From Bacillota bacterium (GTDB lineage Bacteria; Bacillota; Clostridia; Lachnospirales; Bianqueaceae): DNA of 64,000 bases. This document shows, in pieces, positions 7,545 to 14,275 of the stretch (position 1 is its first letter; each line of letters opens with the position of its first letter). The stretch is from positions 1 to 64,000 of the forward strand of contig JAFRZE010000058.1 of NCBI GenBank assembly GCA_017442735.1, written 5' to 3'. Under the pieces are notes generated by a model. It did no database searches. It had not been told where the DNA came from and worked only from the letters and a program-made list of their open reading frames with translations. Position numbers and translations under genes: made by a program.

Positions 7545-7952
7545 ATGGATTTTATCTATGATCTTTTAGATGATCTTTATGCCGAGATCGCGGAAACCCA
7601 GCGTGAAGTCGCACAGAAAGGGCTTACAAGAGAATGCCTTAACGACGTAGATAAACTGGCTCATGCGGCTAAATGCCTTGAAACGATCATGGCAATGAAA
7701 GAAGGCGGATCTTACCGGGAAGGAAGAGGCCGTGAGTATATGGATGGCGGCTATGGTAATTATAGAGATGATTCCGGCTATGGACGCTATATGGCACGTC
7801 GCAGAGACAGCATGGGTCGATTTCGATCCGGCAGATACAATGACAGCGAAAAAGAGAACCTTAGAAACCAGCTTAATCAGATGATGAATCAGTCTTCCGA
7901 TGAGAAAGAGAAAGAGGCGATCCGTTATATCATGATGAGGATGGATAAATAA
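7545..7952 (+). CDS. Helical protein with Arg/Gly/Tyr-rich linker, unrecognised
   Basis: The 135-residue product follows AAGGAGGGAATAA. Residues 1-52 are helical (FIYDLLDDLYAEIAETQREV, one Cys at 44). Residues 55-98 are low-complexity and rich in Gly, Arg and Tyr (YMDGGYGNYRDDSGYGRYMA). Residues 99-135 are a charged helix. Disordered RGY segments in phage proteins often bind nucleic acid or mediate assembly, but no domain is recognised. It belongs to the same closely spaced cassette. Confidence 0.5.
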   Translation: MDFIYDLLDDLYAEIAETQREVAQKGLTRECLNDVDKLAHAAKCLETIMAMKEGGSYREGRGREYMDGGYGNYRDDSGYGRYMARRRDSMGRFRSGRYNDSEKENLRNQLNQMMNQSSDEKEKEAIRYIMMRMDK

Positions 7953-7953
7953 A

Positions 7954-8214
7954 ATGTATGACTGGGATATGCTCAATAAAGTCATAAAAGAGCTGGAATC
8001 CTCTCCTCCGGCATTTTCTTCAATCCAGGCATTGGCATATTTATATGTGATCCGAGATCATATGGAACGCTATCCGGATGGCGGATCTGAATTTCTACAG
8101 CTGATCCGGTCCTTGGATCCGAGTGCCGCATGGCAGATGGTCGATGAGTTTATGACAACGATCCAACTTGAGCAGCCGGATCTATACAACAGTTTTATAG
8201 AGAGTCTTAGATGA
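7954..8214 (+). CDS. Small helical phage protein (86 aa), last gene of the prophage
   Basis: ATG 7954 starts two bases after the upstream stop. The product (MYDWDMLNKVIKELESSPPA ... YNSFIESLR) is predicted all-helical, without cysteines or membrane segments. It is immediately followed by a strong intrinsic terminator, so it closes the late operon. No family was recognised. Regular codon use, tight spacing and the terminator support a real gene. Confidence 0.5.
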   Translation: MYDWDMLNKVIKELESSPPAFSSIQALAYLYVIRDHMERYPDGGSEFLQLIRSLDPSAAWQMVDEFMTTIQLEQPDLYNSFIESLR

Positions 8215-8215
8215 G

Positions 8216-8247
8216 AAAGAGCCTTGGGCAACCAGGGCTCTTTTTTT
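8216..8247 (+). terminator. Intrinsic terminator of the phage late operon
   Basis: A 12-bp stem (AAAGAGCCTTGG with CCAGGGCTCTTT, one G-U pair) with a GCAA loop is followed by a run of T residues. It begins two bases after the last phage stop codon. Confidence 0.9.
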
Positions 8248-8312
8248 CGTGGAATATTTCGTGGAATATTTTTTGAAAAAATTCTTTCACTGAGCGAAAA
8301 AATTCTTTCACT
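8248..8312 (+). repeat. Two pairs of direct repeats next to the tRNA-Leu 3' end
   Basis: CGTGGAATATTT occurs twice in tandem (8248-8259, 8260-8271). A 17-base sequence GAAAAAATTCTTTCACT occurs twice, 21 bases apart (8275-8291, 8296-8312). An inverted repeat GTGTAT...ATACAC follows at about 8315-8332. Closely spaced direct repeats beside an attachment core are typical of tyrosine-integrase arm sites, so an att role is inferred. The rest of the 8248-8396 gap contains only the hairpin listed next. Confidence 0.7.
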
Positions 8313-8342
8313 TTGTGTATTATACGATACACTGAAACACAG

Positions 8343-8379
8343 TAAAATAGCGGCCTCCGATGTGGAAACCGCTATTTTA
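8343..8379 (-). terminator. Hairpin downstream of tRNA-Leu, likely terminator
   Basis: A perfect 11-bp inverted repeat (TAAAATAGCGG / CCGCTATTTTA) with a 15-base loop lies 18 bases beyond the tRNA 3' end. Read on the minus strand the stem ends in a short T-run, so it can terminate degV-tRNA transcription. Confidence 0.7.
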
Positions 8380-8396
8380 AGCCTTTTCTGAAAATA

Positions 8397-8477
8397 TGCA
8401 GCTGAAGGGACTCGAACCCCCACGTCAAGGACACTAGATCCTAAGTCTAGCGCGTCTGCCAGTTCCGCCACAGCTGC
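8397..8477 (-). tRNA. tRNA-Leu (anticodon UAG)
   Basis: Read on the minus strand, the acceptor stem is GCAGCTG paired with CAGCTGC and the discriminator is A. The anticodon stem CTAGA/TCTAG encloses the loop CTTAGGA with anticodon TAG, which reads CUN leucine codons. The T arm contains GGTTCGAGTCC, and the long variable region expected for a class II tRNA is present. CCA is not encoded. It lies 45 bases downstream of degV on the same strand. Its 3' end faces the prophage, a common integration target. Confidence 0.95.
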
Positions 8478-8522
8478 AGGAACAATATGTAATTGTATCA
8501 TCGATCCGGGAAATAGTCAAGA

Positions 8523-9419
8523 TTAACGGACGCGTTCATCTCCCCAGAAGAAGAGGGCTACCGTACCGGGACCGGTATGAGAGCCGATCAGATTCCCTAC
8601 ACTGTAGATCTCGACCTTCCCATCCAGCTTGGGGAATGAGGCTTCCACCAGATCGGCGACAGCGCGGGCGTCGTCATAACAATCGGAGTTGGAAATATAG
8701 CATTTGCCGGAGTAATCCGATCCATCCTGAACGTGCTCTTTCATTTTTTCCACGATCTTTTTGATCACGGCCTGCTTGGTCCTGATCTTAAAACGGGGGA
8801 TCAGACGGCCAAGATCATCCATATTGAGAAGAGGACAGATCTTCAGAAGTGTCCCGACGAAACCGGCAGTCTTCGTAACACGGCCGCCTTTGATATAGAA
8901 AGTGAGATCCGTGGAGAAAAACCAATGATGCAGATTCAGACGATGAGACAGGGCAAATTCACGTACTTCATCGATCGTTTTCCCATCATCTTTCAGATCC
9001 GCCAACTTGTCCATCAGAAGGCCGTAACCGGAGGAAGCGCCGAGGGAGTCAACGATATAGATCTTACGGTCCGGATACTCTTCGCGAAGCATATCCGCGG
9101 CTGAACAGGCGGAGTTATATACACCGGAAATACCGCTGGAAAGAGTCACGTGGAGGATGTCCAGTCCCTGATCCAGAAAACCGCGGAAGTAGGTGTCAAA
9201 TTCACCGACACTGATCTGAGAAGTTTTTGTTTCCGCTCCGTTTGCCATTGCCTGATAGAATTCATGGAAGGGGATCGTCTGACCAAGATCATCCGGGTAC
9301 TCCTTGCCGTTTAGGGAATAATGGAAACAAATATAATGAATTCCCCGTGAAAGGAAATGCTCATTCGTCAGGTCGGCGGTAGAACAGCAGCTGAGAACAA
9401 AATTAGAACTATTAGCCAT
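8523..9419 (-). CDS. DegV family fatty-acid-binding protein
   Basis: The 298-residue protein starts at ATG 9419; an upstream in-frame GTG lies inside the ribosome site GTGAGGAG. DegV proteins bind long-chain fatty acids, and in Firmicutes some act as FakB subunits that present the fatty acid to FakA kinase. Visible family hallmarks are the N-terminal STADLT segment, TSQISVGEF, VTLSSGISGVYNSA (lipid carboxylate-binding region) and the C-terminal GSHTGPGTVALFF. No fakA is visible nearby. It has its own promoter, divergent from metY, and is followed by tRNA-Leu. Confidence 0.9.
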   Translation of the reverse strand: MANSSNFVLSCCSTADLTNEHFLSRGIHYICFHYSLNGKEYPDDLGQTIPFHEFYQAMANGAETKTSQISVGEFDTYFRGFLDQGLDILHVTLSSGISGVYNSACSAADMLREEYPDRKIYIVDSLGASSGYGLLMDKLADLKDDGKTIDEVREFALSHRLNLHHWFFSTDLTFYIKGGRVTKTAGFVGTLLKICPLLNMDDLGRLIPRFKIRTKQAVIKKIVEKMKEHVQDGSDYSGKCYISNSDCYDDARAVADLVEASFPKLDGKVEIYSVGNLIGSHTGPGTVALFFWGDERVR

Positions 9420-9463
9420 AGCAATACTCCTCACTATGTTATATAATACTCTGTATCAGGTGG

Positions 9464-9492
9464 ATTATAGCATAAAATTACGTGTGTAGCAA
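9464..9492 (-). promoter_or_regulatory. SigA-type promoter of degV
   Basis: On the minus strand TTGCTA (9492-9487) and a consensus TATAAT (9469-9464) are separated by exactly 17 bases. The ribosome site of degV lies about 35 bases downstream. Confidence 0.8.
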
Positions 9493-9512
9493 GCTAAATT
9501 TAGAAGAAAATA

Positions 9513-9556
9513 TAGACATCACATCCTGAATTGTGATATAGTTGTCGTCAATGACG
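9513..9556 (+). promoter_or_regulatory. Promoter of metY-aspA with palindrome at the start site
   Basis: TAGACA (9513-9518) and TATAGT (9537-9542) are 18 bases apart, with an extended TG at 9534-9535. The predicted start region carries the palindrome CGTCAATGACG (9546-9556), a possible operator. No S-box (SAM riboswitch) or T-box structure fits in the 37 bases before the gene. Confidence 0.55.
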
Positions 9557-9579
9557 TATATTTACGGAGGTAATATTCT

Positions 9580-10866
9580 ATGAAACCAATCGGACCCGAT
9601 GCTGCGATCGAAACAAAGGCACTCCACGCCGGCTACACGCCGGAGAACGGCGGCCCCAGAGTTGTCCCGATTGTTCAGAGCACGACTTACGCGTTTGACT
9701 CATCCGAGCATATCGCCGCACTTTTCGATATGCCGACAGAATATATGTATTCGCGTTTTGCCAATCCGACCTGTGACGCAGTGGAAAAGAAGATCGCTGC
9801 TATGGAAGGCGGAGTCGGGGCAATGCTGACTTCCAGCGGACAGGCAGCCAGTCTGCTTTCCGTTCTCAACCTTGCGCAGAGCGGGGACAGTATCGTTGCC
9901 GCTTCCGCGATCTACGGCGGAACGATCAACCTGTTTGGATTTACGCTGAAAAAGCTTGGGATCGAATGTATCTGGGTGAGCAGTGACGCAACGGAGGAAG
10001 AGATCCGTGCGGCCGTCAAGCCCAACACCAGGCTGATCTTCGGTGAAACGCTGGCGAACCCGGCACTGGTCGTCTTCGACATTGAAAAGTTCGCGAAAGT
10101 CGCTCATGAGAACAATATCCCGCTGATCGTAGACAATACATTCGCGACCCCATACCTGTGCCGTCCGTTTGAGTTTGGCGCGGATATCGTTGTTCATTCC
10201 ACTACGAAGTATATGGACGGACATGCGCTGCAGGTCGGCGGTGTGATCGTCGACGGCGGTACGTTCGACTGGGAAAAGAGCGGAAAATTCCCGGAATTTA
10301 CCGAGCCGGATGAGAGTTATCACGGTGTCGTTTATACCAAAGCTTTCGGACCGATGGCTTACATCATCAAAGCGCGCATGCAGCTGATGCGCGATTTCGG
10401 ATGCTATCCTTCCGCTCATTCTGCTTTTCTGCTGAATCTTGGTCTGGAGACGCTCCCGGTACGTATGAAACAGTACTGTGAAAATGGCATGAAAGTCGCC
10501 AGATTCCTTGAGAAACATGAGAAAGTCGCTTCTGTTCATTATCCGGGACTGGAGAGCGATCCATATCATGAATTGGCAATGAAATATCTGCCGGACGGTG
10601 TCTGCGGTGTTATCTCCTTCAATATCAAGGGTGGCCGTAAAGTGGCAGAGAGGTTCATCAATGCACTGGAGCTTGCTACCAACGAAGTTCATGTCGCGGA
10701 TATCCGGACCTGTGTGCTTCATCCTGCGTCTTCCACACATCGTCAGCTGACCGATGAACAGCTTCAGAATGCCGGGATCGACGGCGGGATGATCCGTTTT
10801 TCCGTTGGTCTGGAAAATGTGAACGATATTATCAAAGATCTGGAAAACGCGCTTGAAAAAGCATAA
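9580..10866 (+). CDS. metY: O-acetylhomoserine sulfhydrylase (aminocarboxypropyltransferase)
   Basis: The enzyme uses PLP to make homocysteine from O-acetylhomoserine and sulfide (or methionine with methanethiol). The 428-residue length fits the MetY branch of the Cys/Met-metabolism PLP family; gamma-synthases are shorter. Visible motifs are YSRFANPT (57-64), SSGQAA (85-90), DNTFATPYL (185-193) and the PLP-lysine motif STTKYMDGH with Lys210. ATG 9580 follows CGGAGGTAA. It is probably co-transcribed with aspA, 17 bases downstream. Methionine gamma-lyase is a less likely alternative because that family is about 400 residues. Confidence 0.85.
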   Translation: MKPIGPDAAIETKALHAGYTPENGGPRVVPIVQSTTYAFDSSEHIAALFDMPTEYMYSRFANPTCDAVEKKIAAMEGGVGAMLTSSGQAASLLSVLNLAQSGDSIVAASAIYGGTINLFGFTLKKLGIECIWVSSDATEEEIRAAVKPNTRLIFGETLANPALVVFDIEKFAKVAHENNIPLIVDNTFATPYLCRPFEFGADIVVHSTTKYMDGHALQVGGVIVDGGTFDWEKSGKFPEFTEPDESYHGVVYTKAFGPMAYIIKARMQLMRDFGCYPSAHSAFLLNLGLETLPVRMKQYCENGMKVARFLEKHEKVASVHYPGLESDPYHELAMKYLPDGVCGVISFNIKGGRKVAERFINALELATNEVHVADIRTCVLHPASSTHRQLTDEQLQNAGIDGGMIRFSVGLENVNDIIKDLENALEKA

Positions 10867-10883
10867 ATTCAAGGAGGTTCTTT

Positions 10884-12260
10884 ATGCAGTACCGAATTGA
10901 GAAAGACTCCATTGGTGAAAGAAAAATACCGATGGATGCATATTACGGCGTACAATCTTTAAGAGGACATGAGAACTTCAATATTACCGGTCATCATCTG
11001 AACCGAGCTTACATCGAATCTCTGGCAGAGATCAAAATGGCCTGCGCGATCACAAATTATGAGCAAAACGAGCTCTCACAGAATATCTGTGAAGCTATCT
11101 GTCAGGCCTGCAGAGAAATTCTGGAAGGACGATTCCATGATTCATTTATCTGTGACCCGGTACAGGGAAGCGCCGGTACTACGATCAACATGAACGCGAA
11201 TGAAGTCATCGCCAACCGTGCGATCGAGATCCTGGGCGGACAAAAAGGTGACTACAGCATCGTCCATCCAAATGATCATGTAAACCGTTCTCAGTCAACC
11301 AATGATGTTATTCCGACAGCCGGAAAAATGACAGCTATCAAACTTCTGAAAGATGCCCAGGAACAGTTGAAGAGACTGGAGCATGCATTGGCTGTCAAGG
11401 AAAAGGAATTCTGGGATATCATCAAGATGGGGCGCACAGAGATGCAGGATGCAGTCCCGATCCGACTGGGACATGAATTCGGCGCTTACAAATGTGCTGT
11501 CAAAAGGGATATTCGTCGTTTTGATCATGCAATCGAAGAAATGTCGGTGGTCAATATGGGAGCGACAGCTGTCGGAACCTGTCTGAATGCACCGCAGGGA
11601 TATGTGGATACAATCGTTCCGAATCTGGTGAAGGTCAGTGGTCTGGAACTGGAACAGTGTGAGAATCTGGTGGACGGAACTCAGAATCTGGACTGCTTCG
11701 CCTATGTTTCTTCTATTCTGAAGACCTGTGTAATCTCACTTGCCAAGATGTCACATGATCTGATGCTGATGTCTTCCGGTCCGCGTTGCGGTTTTGGCGA
11801 GATCACACTGCCTTCCAAACAGAATGGGTCTTCAATCATGCCAGGCAAGGTCAACCCAGTCGTTCCCGAAGTCATTGCGCAGATCTCTTATCTGATCATC
11901 GGTAATGATACGACGATCATGATGGCTTGTGAAGGAGGCCAGTTGGAACTGAATGCCTATGAGCCTGTGGTTTTCTATAAGCTCTTCGAATCGATTGCCG
12001 CGATTACCGGCGGAGTAGAGACATTGGTGGACAACTGCATTCCGGATATTGTTGCCAATGAGCAAAAATGTCATGATTATGTGGAAAACTCCGTCGGTAT
12101 CATTACTGTTATCGCGCCGGAAGTCGGTTATCAGATTGCGGCAGATATTGCGAAGGAAGCTATCCGTACAGGACGTCCGGTCAGAGAAGTACTGAAAGCA
12201 AGAAAAATCATGCCGGATGAAGAAGTAGATGATCTTCTGGTTCCGGAGAAAATGGTCTGA
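10884..12260 (+). CDS. aspA: Aspartate ammonia-lyase
   Basis: The 458-residue protein is a full-length class II fumarase/aspartase superfamily member that interconverts aspartate with fumarate and ammonia. It has the early aspartase signature ERKIPMDAYYGVQSLRG, the substrate-site segment GSAGTTINMNANEVIANRA (95-113), HPNDHVNRSQSTND (128-141) and the GSSIMPGKVNP signature loop (315-325) with the catalytic serine. MNANEV rather than a fumarase pattern favours aspartase. It follows metY in one operon after AAGGAGG. It could supply fumarate for anaerobic respiration or channel aspartate. Confidence 0.9.
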   Translation: MQYRIEKDSIGERKIPMDAYYGVQSLRGHENFNITGHHLNRAYIESLAEIKMACAITNYEQNELSQNICEAICQACREILEGRFHDSFICDPVQGSAGTTINMNANEVIANRAIEILGGQKGDYSIVHPNDHVNRSQSTNDVIPTAGKMTAIKLLKDAQEQLKRLEHALAVKEKEFWDIIKMGRTEMQDAVPIRLGHEFGAYKCAVKRDIRRFDHAIEEMSVVNMGATAVGTCLNAPQGYVDTIVPNLVKVSGLELEQCENLVDGTQNLDCFAYVSSILKTCVISLAKMSHDLMLMSSGPRCGFGEITLPSKQNGSSIMPGKVNPVVPEVIAQISYLIIGNDTTIMMACEGGQLELNAYEPVVFYKLFESIAAITGGVETLVDNCIPDIVANEQKCHDYVENSVGIITVIAPEVGYQIAADIAKEAIRTGRPVREVLKARKIMPDEEVDDLLVPEKMV

Positions 12261-12265
12261 TCATC

Positions 12266-12294
12266 TTGCGAAAAATCCCCTGATGAGGTAGAAT
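12266..12294 (+). promoter_or_regulatory. Promoter for the lactonase-metF-metH operon
   Basis: TTGCGA (12266-12271) and TAGAAT (12289-12294) are 17 bases apart, directly after the aspA stop. The 5' arm of the next feature's hairpin lies between the two boxes. Confidence 0.6.
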
Positions 12295-12326
12295 GAAATA
12301 TCAATCTGCTTTTTCGGGGGTTTTTT
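12271..12326 (+). terminator. Possible long-loop terminator of aspA overlapping the next ribosome site
   Basis: AAAAATCCCC (12271-12280) can pair with GGGGGTTTTT (12316-12325), giving a G-C core and a T-run that ends exactly at the ATG of the lactonase gene (12327). The 35-base loop is long for an intrinsic terminator. The 3' arm also carries the only G-rich ribosome-site candidate, so in full-length aspA read-through RNA the hairpin would mask translation. A transcript starting at the nested promoter lacks the 5' arm. Confidence 0.4.
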
Positions 12327-13394
12327 ATGTATACCGTTTATCTTGGGTGTTATACCCATCAGAATGCATCACAGGATGGTGAAAACTCACAGGGTATCTA
12401 CCTGCTGAAGATCGATGAAAATGGCATCCTGAAGGATCGTCAGCTGGCTTCGGTCGTCACCTCTCCCAGTTATTTTTATCTGACGAAAGACAGATCGAAA
12501 CTGTTTGCTGTCACAGAAGCACCGGATGAAAAAGGCAAGATCCTCTGCTATGCGGTCGGTGATCAGGGTGAGCTGACGCTTCTGTCCGAACGGATAGCTG
12601 CCGGTGGCGGGCTTTGTCATGTCATGATGGACCCCGAAGAGAAGTATCTGGTCGTTACCTGTTACGGTGACGCCACGATCCAGTCCTATCCTGTGGAAAA
12701 CGGTCAGATCACCCCGATGTTCTCACTTCGGCATCATATGGGATCCGGCCCTGTGCTGGAACGCCAGGAAGCCGCCCATACGCACAGTGTGACCATGACA
12801 CCGGACGGAGAGTACGCGGTCGTCTGTGATCTGGGAACCGACATGCTGAACGTCTATACGATCGGAGAAGAGTCCGGCAAACTGCACCGGGCGCGCAAAC
12901 TGAATTTTGCCTGCCCGCCGGGATGCGGTCCCAGGCATATGGTCTTCAGCCCGAACGGAAAGTTTGCTTACGTTGCCTGTGAGCTGAGCTCGGAGATCCT
13001 GGTCCTTTCCTATGACAGAGAAGAAGGGTTTGAACTGATATCAAAAGTCAGTACGTTATCACCGGAATACGGTGTCAATCACAATTATCCGGCGGCGATC
13101 CGGATCACGAAGGACGGTAGATTTATTTATCTGAGCAATCGCGGTGAGGATACGATCGCGATCTTCAAAGCGGATCCCGAGACAGGAAATATCGCACTCC
13201 AGATGAGTGCCTCGACCCGAGGCTGGTATCCGAGAGATTTCATCCTGACAAAGGATGAGAAATTCCTGATCGCTGCCAATCAGCTTTCCGATAATCTTGT
13301 CATTTACGAGCGTGATCTTCGAACCGGTCTTTTATCTCTGACAGATGAAAAGCCCATGCCGCAGAAGCCGATCGTACTGGAGGAGCTTGCCTGA
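12327..13394 (+). CDS. pgl: Lactonase family protein (6-phosphogluconolactonase-like, seven-bladed propeller)
   Basis: The 355-residue protein matches the YbhE/Pgl beta-propeller lactonase family: YLGCYT at the start, repeated blade motifs (SPSYFYLTKDRSKLFAV, HSVTMTPDGEYAVVCDLG, GPRHMVFSPNGKFAYVACEL, GWYPRDFILTKDEKFLIAAN). Members hydrolyse 6-phosphogluconolactone or other sugar lactones in the cytosol. Nothing in the neighbourhood points to the pentose phosphate pathway. The gene is translationally coupled to metF (TGATG), so its true substrate may relate to another pathway. The gene symbol is tentative. Confidence 0.7.
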   Translation: MYTVYLGCYTHQNASQDGENSQGIYLLKIDENGILKDRQLASVVTSPSYFYLTKDRSKLFAVTEAPDEKGKILCYAVGDQGELTLLSERIAAGGGLCHVMMDPEEKYLVVTCYGDATIQSYPVENGQITPMFSLRHHMGSGPVLERQEAAHTHSVTMTPDGEYAVVCDLGTDMLNVYTIGEESGKLHRARKLNFACPPGCGPRHMVFSPNGKFAYVACELSSEILVLSYDREEGFELISKVSTLSPEYGVNHNYPAAIRITKDGRFIYLSNRGEDTIAIFKADPETGNIALQMSASTRGWYPRDFILTKDEKFLIAANQLSDNLVIYERDLRTGLLSLTDEKPMPQKPIVLEELA

Positions 13395-14275
13395 TGAAAG
13401 TTATTGAATTATTGAAGTCGGACCGACCGACCCTGTCCTTTGAGGTTTTTCCTCCGAAGACACAGGACAAATTTGAGAACGTGATCGGTGCCGCTTACAA
13501 GATCGGTCATCTGGGGCCGGATTTTATGAGTGTGACCTACGGTGCCGGCGGAGGAAGAAGCCGTTATACCGTGGAGATGGTGGACCAATTGCAGAGTGAA
13601 CTGGGTATTCCGGTCCTTTCGCATCTTACCTGTGTATCTTCCACGCGTGAACAGATCAGGGAAACACTGGATCAGCTGAAAGAAAAGAAAATCGAAAACA
13701 TACTGGCGCTTCGCGGCGATATTCCCGAGAGCGGTGGTATCTTTGAGTACAGACACGCAGCGGATCTGATCGACGAAATCCATCAGAATGGTGATTTCTG
13801 CATCGGTGCGGCCTGTTATCCAGAAGGTCACCCGGAATCTGCGGACAAAAATGAAGATCTGAAATATCTGAAAGAAAAAGTCGATGCCGGCGTGGATTTT
13901 CTGACGACACAGATGTTCTTTCAAAATGAATTATTTTATCGTTTTCTGTACCGGATTCGTGAAATCGGGATCCAGGTGCCGGTCTGTGCCGGCATTATGC
14001 CGGTGACATCCAGTCGTCAGCTCAGCCGGATCGGCGGTATGTCCGGTGCCTTTATGCCGCAGAACTTTATTGCGATGGTCGATCGGTTCGGCGGATCGGC
14101 GGATGCGATGAAACAGGCCGGTATCCAGTATGCTGCCCAGCAGATCATCGATCTTCTGGCAAACGGAGTGAAACATATCCATGTCTATACCATGAACCGT
14201 CCGGATATTGCGGCGGCGATCCTGGAGAATCTTTCGGAGATCTGGAAATATGAAATTTCTCGAAGCACTCAGTAA
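13394..14275 (+). CDS. metF: 5,10-methylenetetrahydrofolate reductase
   Basis: The 293-residue protein reduces methylene-THF to methyl-THF using a flavin. Family features include the N-terminal LSFEVFPPKT, SVTYGAGGG (catalytic barrel start), NILALRGDIP, IGAACYPEGHPE and DFLTTQMFF. Length is typical for bacterial MetF. The start overlaps the upstream stop (TGATG), and its end overlaps metH by 26 bases, so the two genes are co-translated. They act in sequence: MetF makes the methyl donor that MetH uses. Confidence 0.95.
   Translation: MKVIELLKSDRPTLSFEVFPPKTQDKFENVIGAAYKIGHLGPDFMSVTYGAGGGRSRYTVEMVDQLQSELGIPVLSHLTCVSSTREQIRETLDQLKEKKIENILALRGDIPESGGIFEYRHAADLIDEIHQNGDFCIGAACYPEGHPESADKNEDLKYLKEKVDAGVDFLTTQMFFQNELFYRFLYRIREIGIQVPVCAGIMPVTSSRQLSRIGGMSGAFMPQNFIAMVDRFGGSADAMKQAGIQYAAQQIIDLLANGVKHIHVYTMNRPDIAAAILENLSEIWKYEISRSTQ

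Larger units (their letters stand above)
1..8477 (+). mobile_element. Prophage late region (tail, lysis, post-lysis cassette), left end outside the window
   Basis: All genes from the left edge to 8214 lie on the plus strand, are closely packed or overlapping, and include tail proteins, a holin and an amidase endolysin, the usual late order of a siphovirus. The run stops at a strong terminator (8216-8247). Next come two sets of short direct repeats and the 3' end of a tRNA-Leu, after which bacterial genes begin. No integrase, repressor, capsid or terminase gene is visible here, so the rest of the prophage should lie to the left. Intactness is unknown; one small gene is frameshifted. The exact right boundary is inferred from the tRNA. 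Confidence 0.85.

Noticed and set aside
9420-9579. SAM riboswitch or T-box upstream of metY
   Set aside because: The predicted leader is under 40 bases and shows none of the conserved S-box or T-box sequence.
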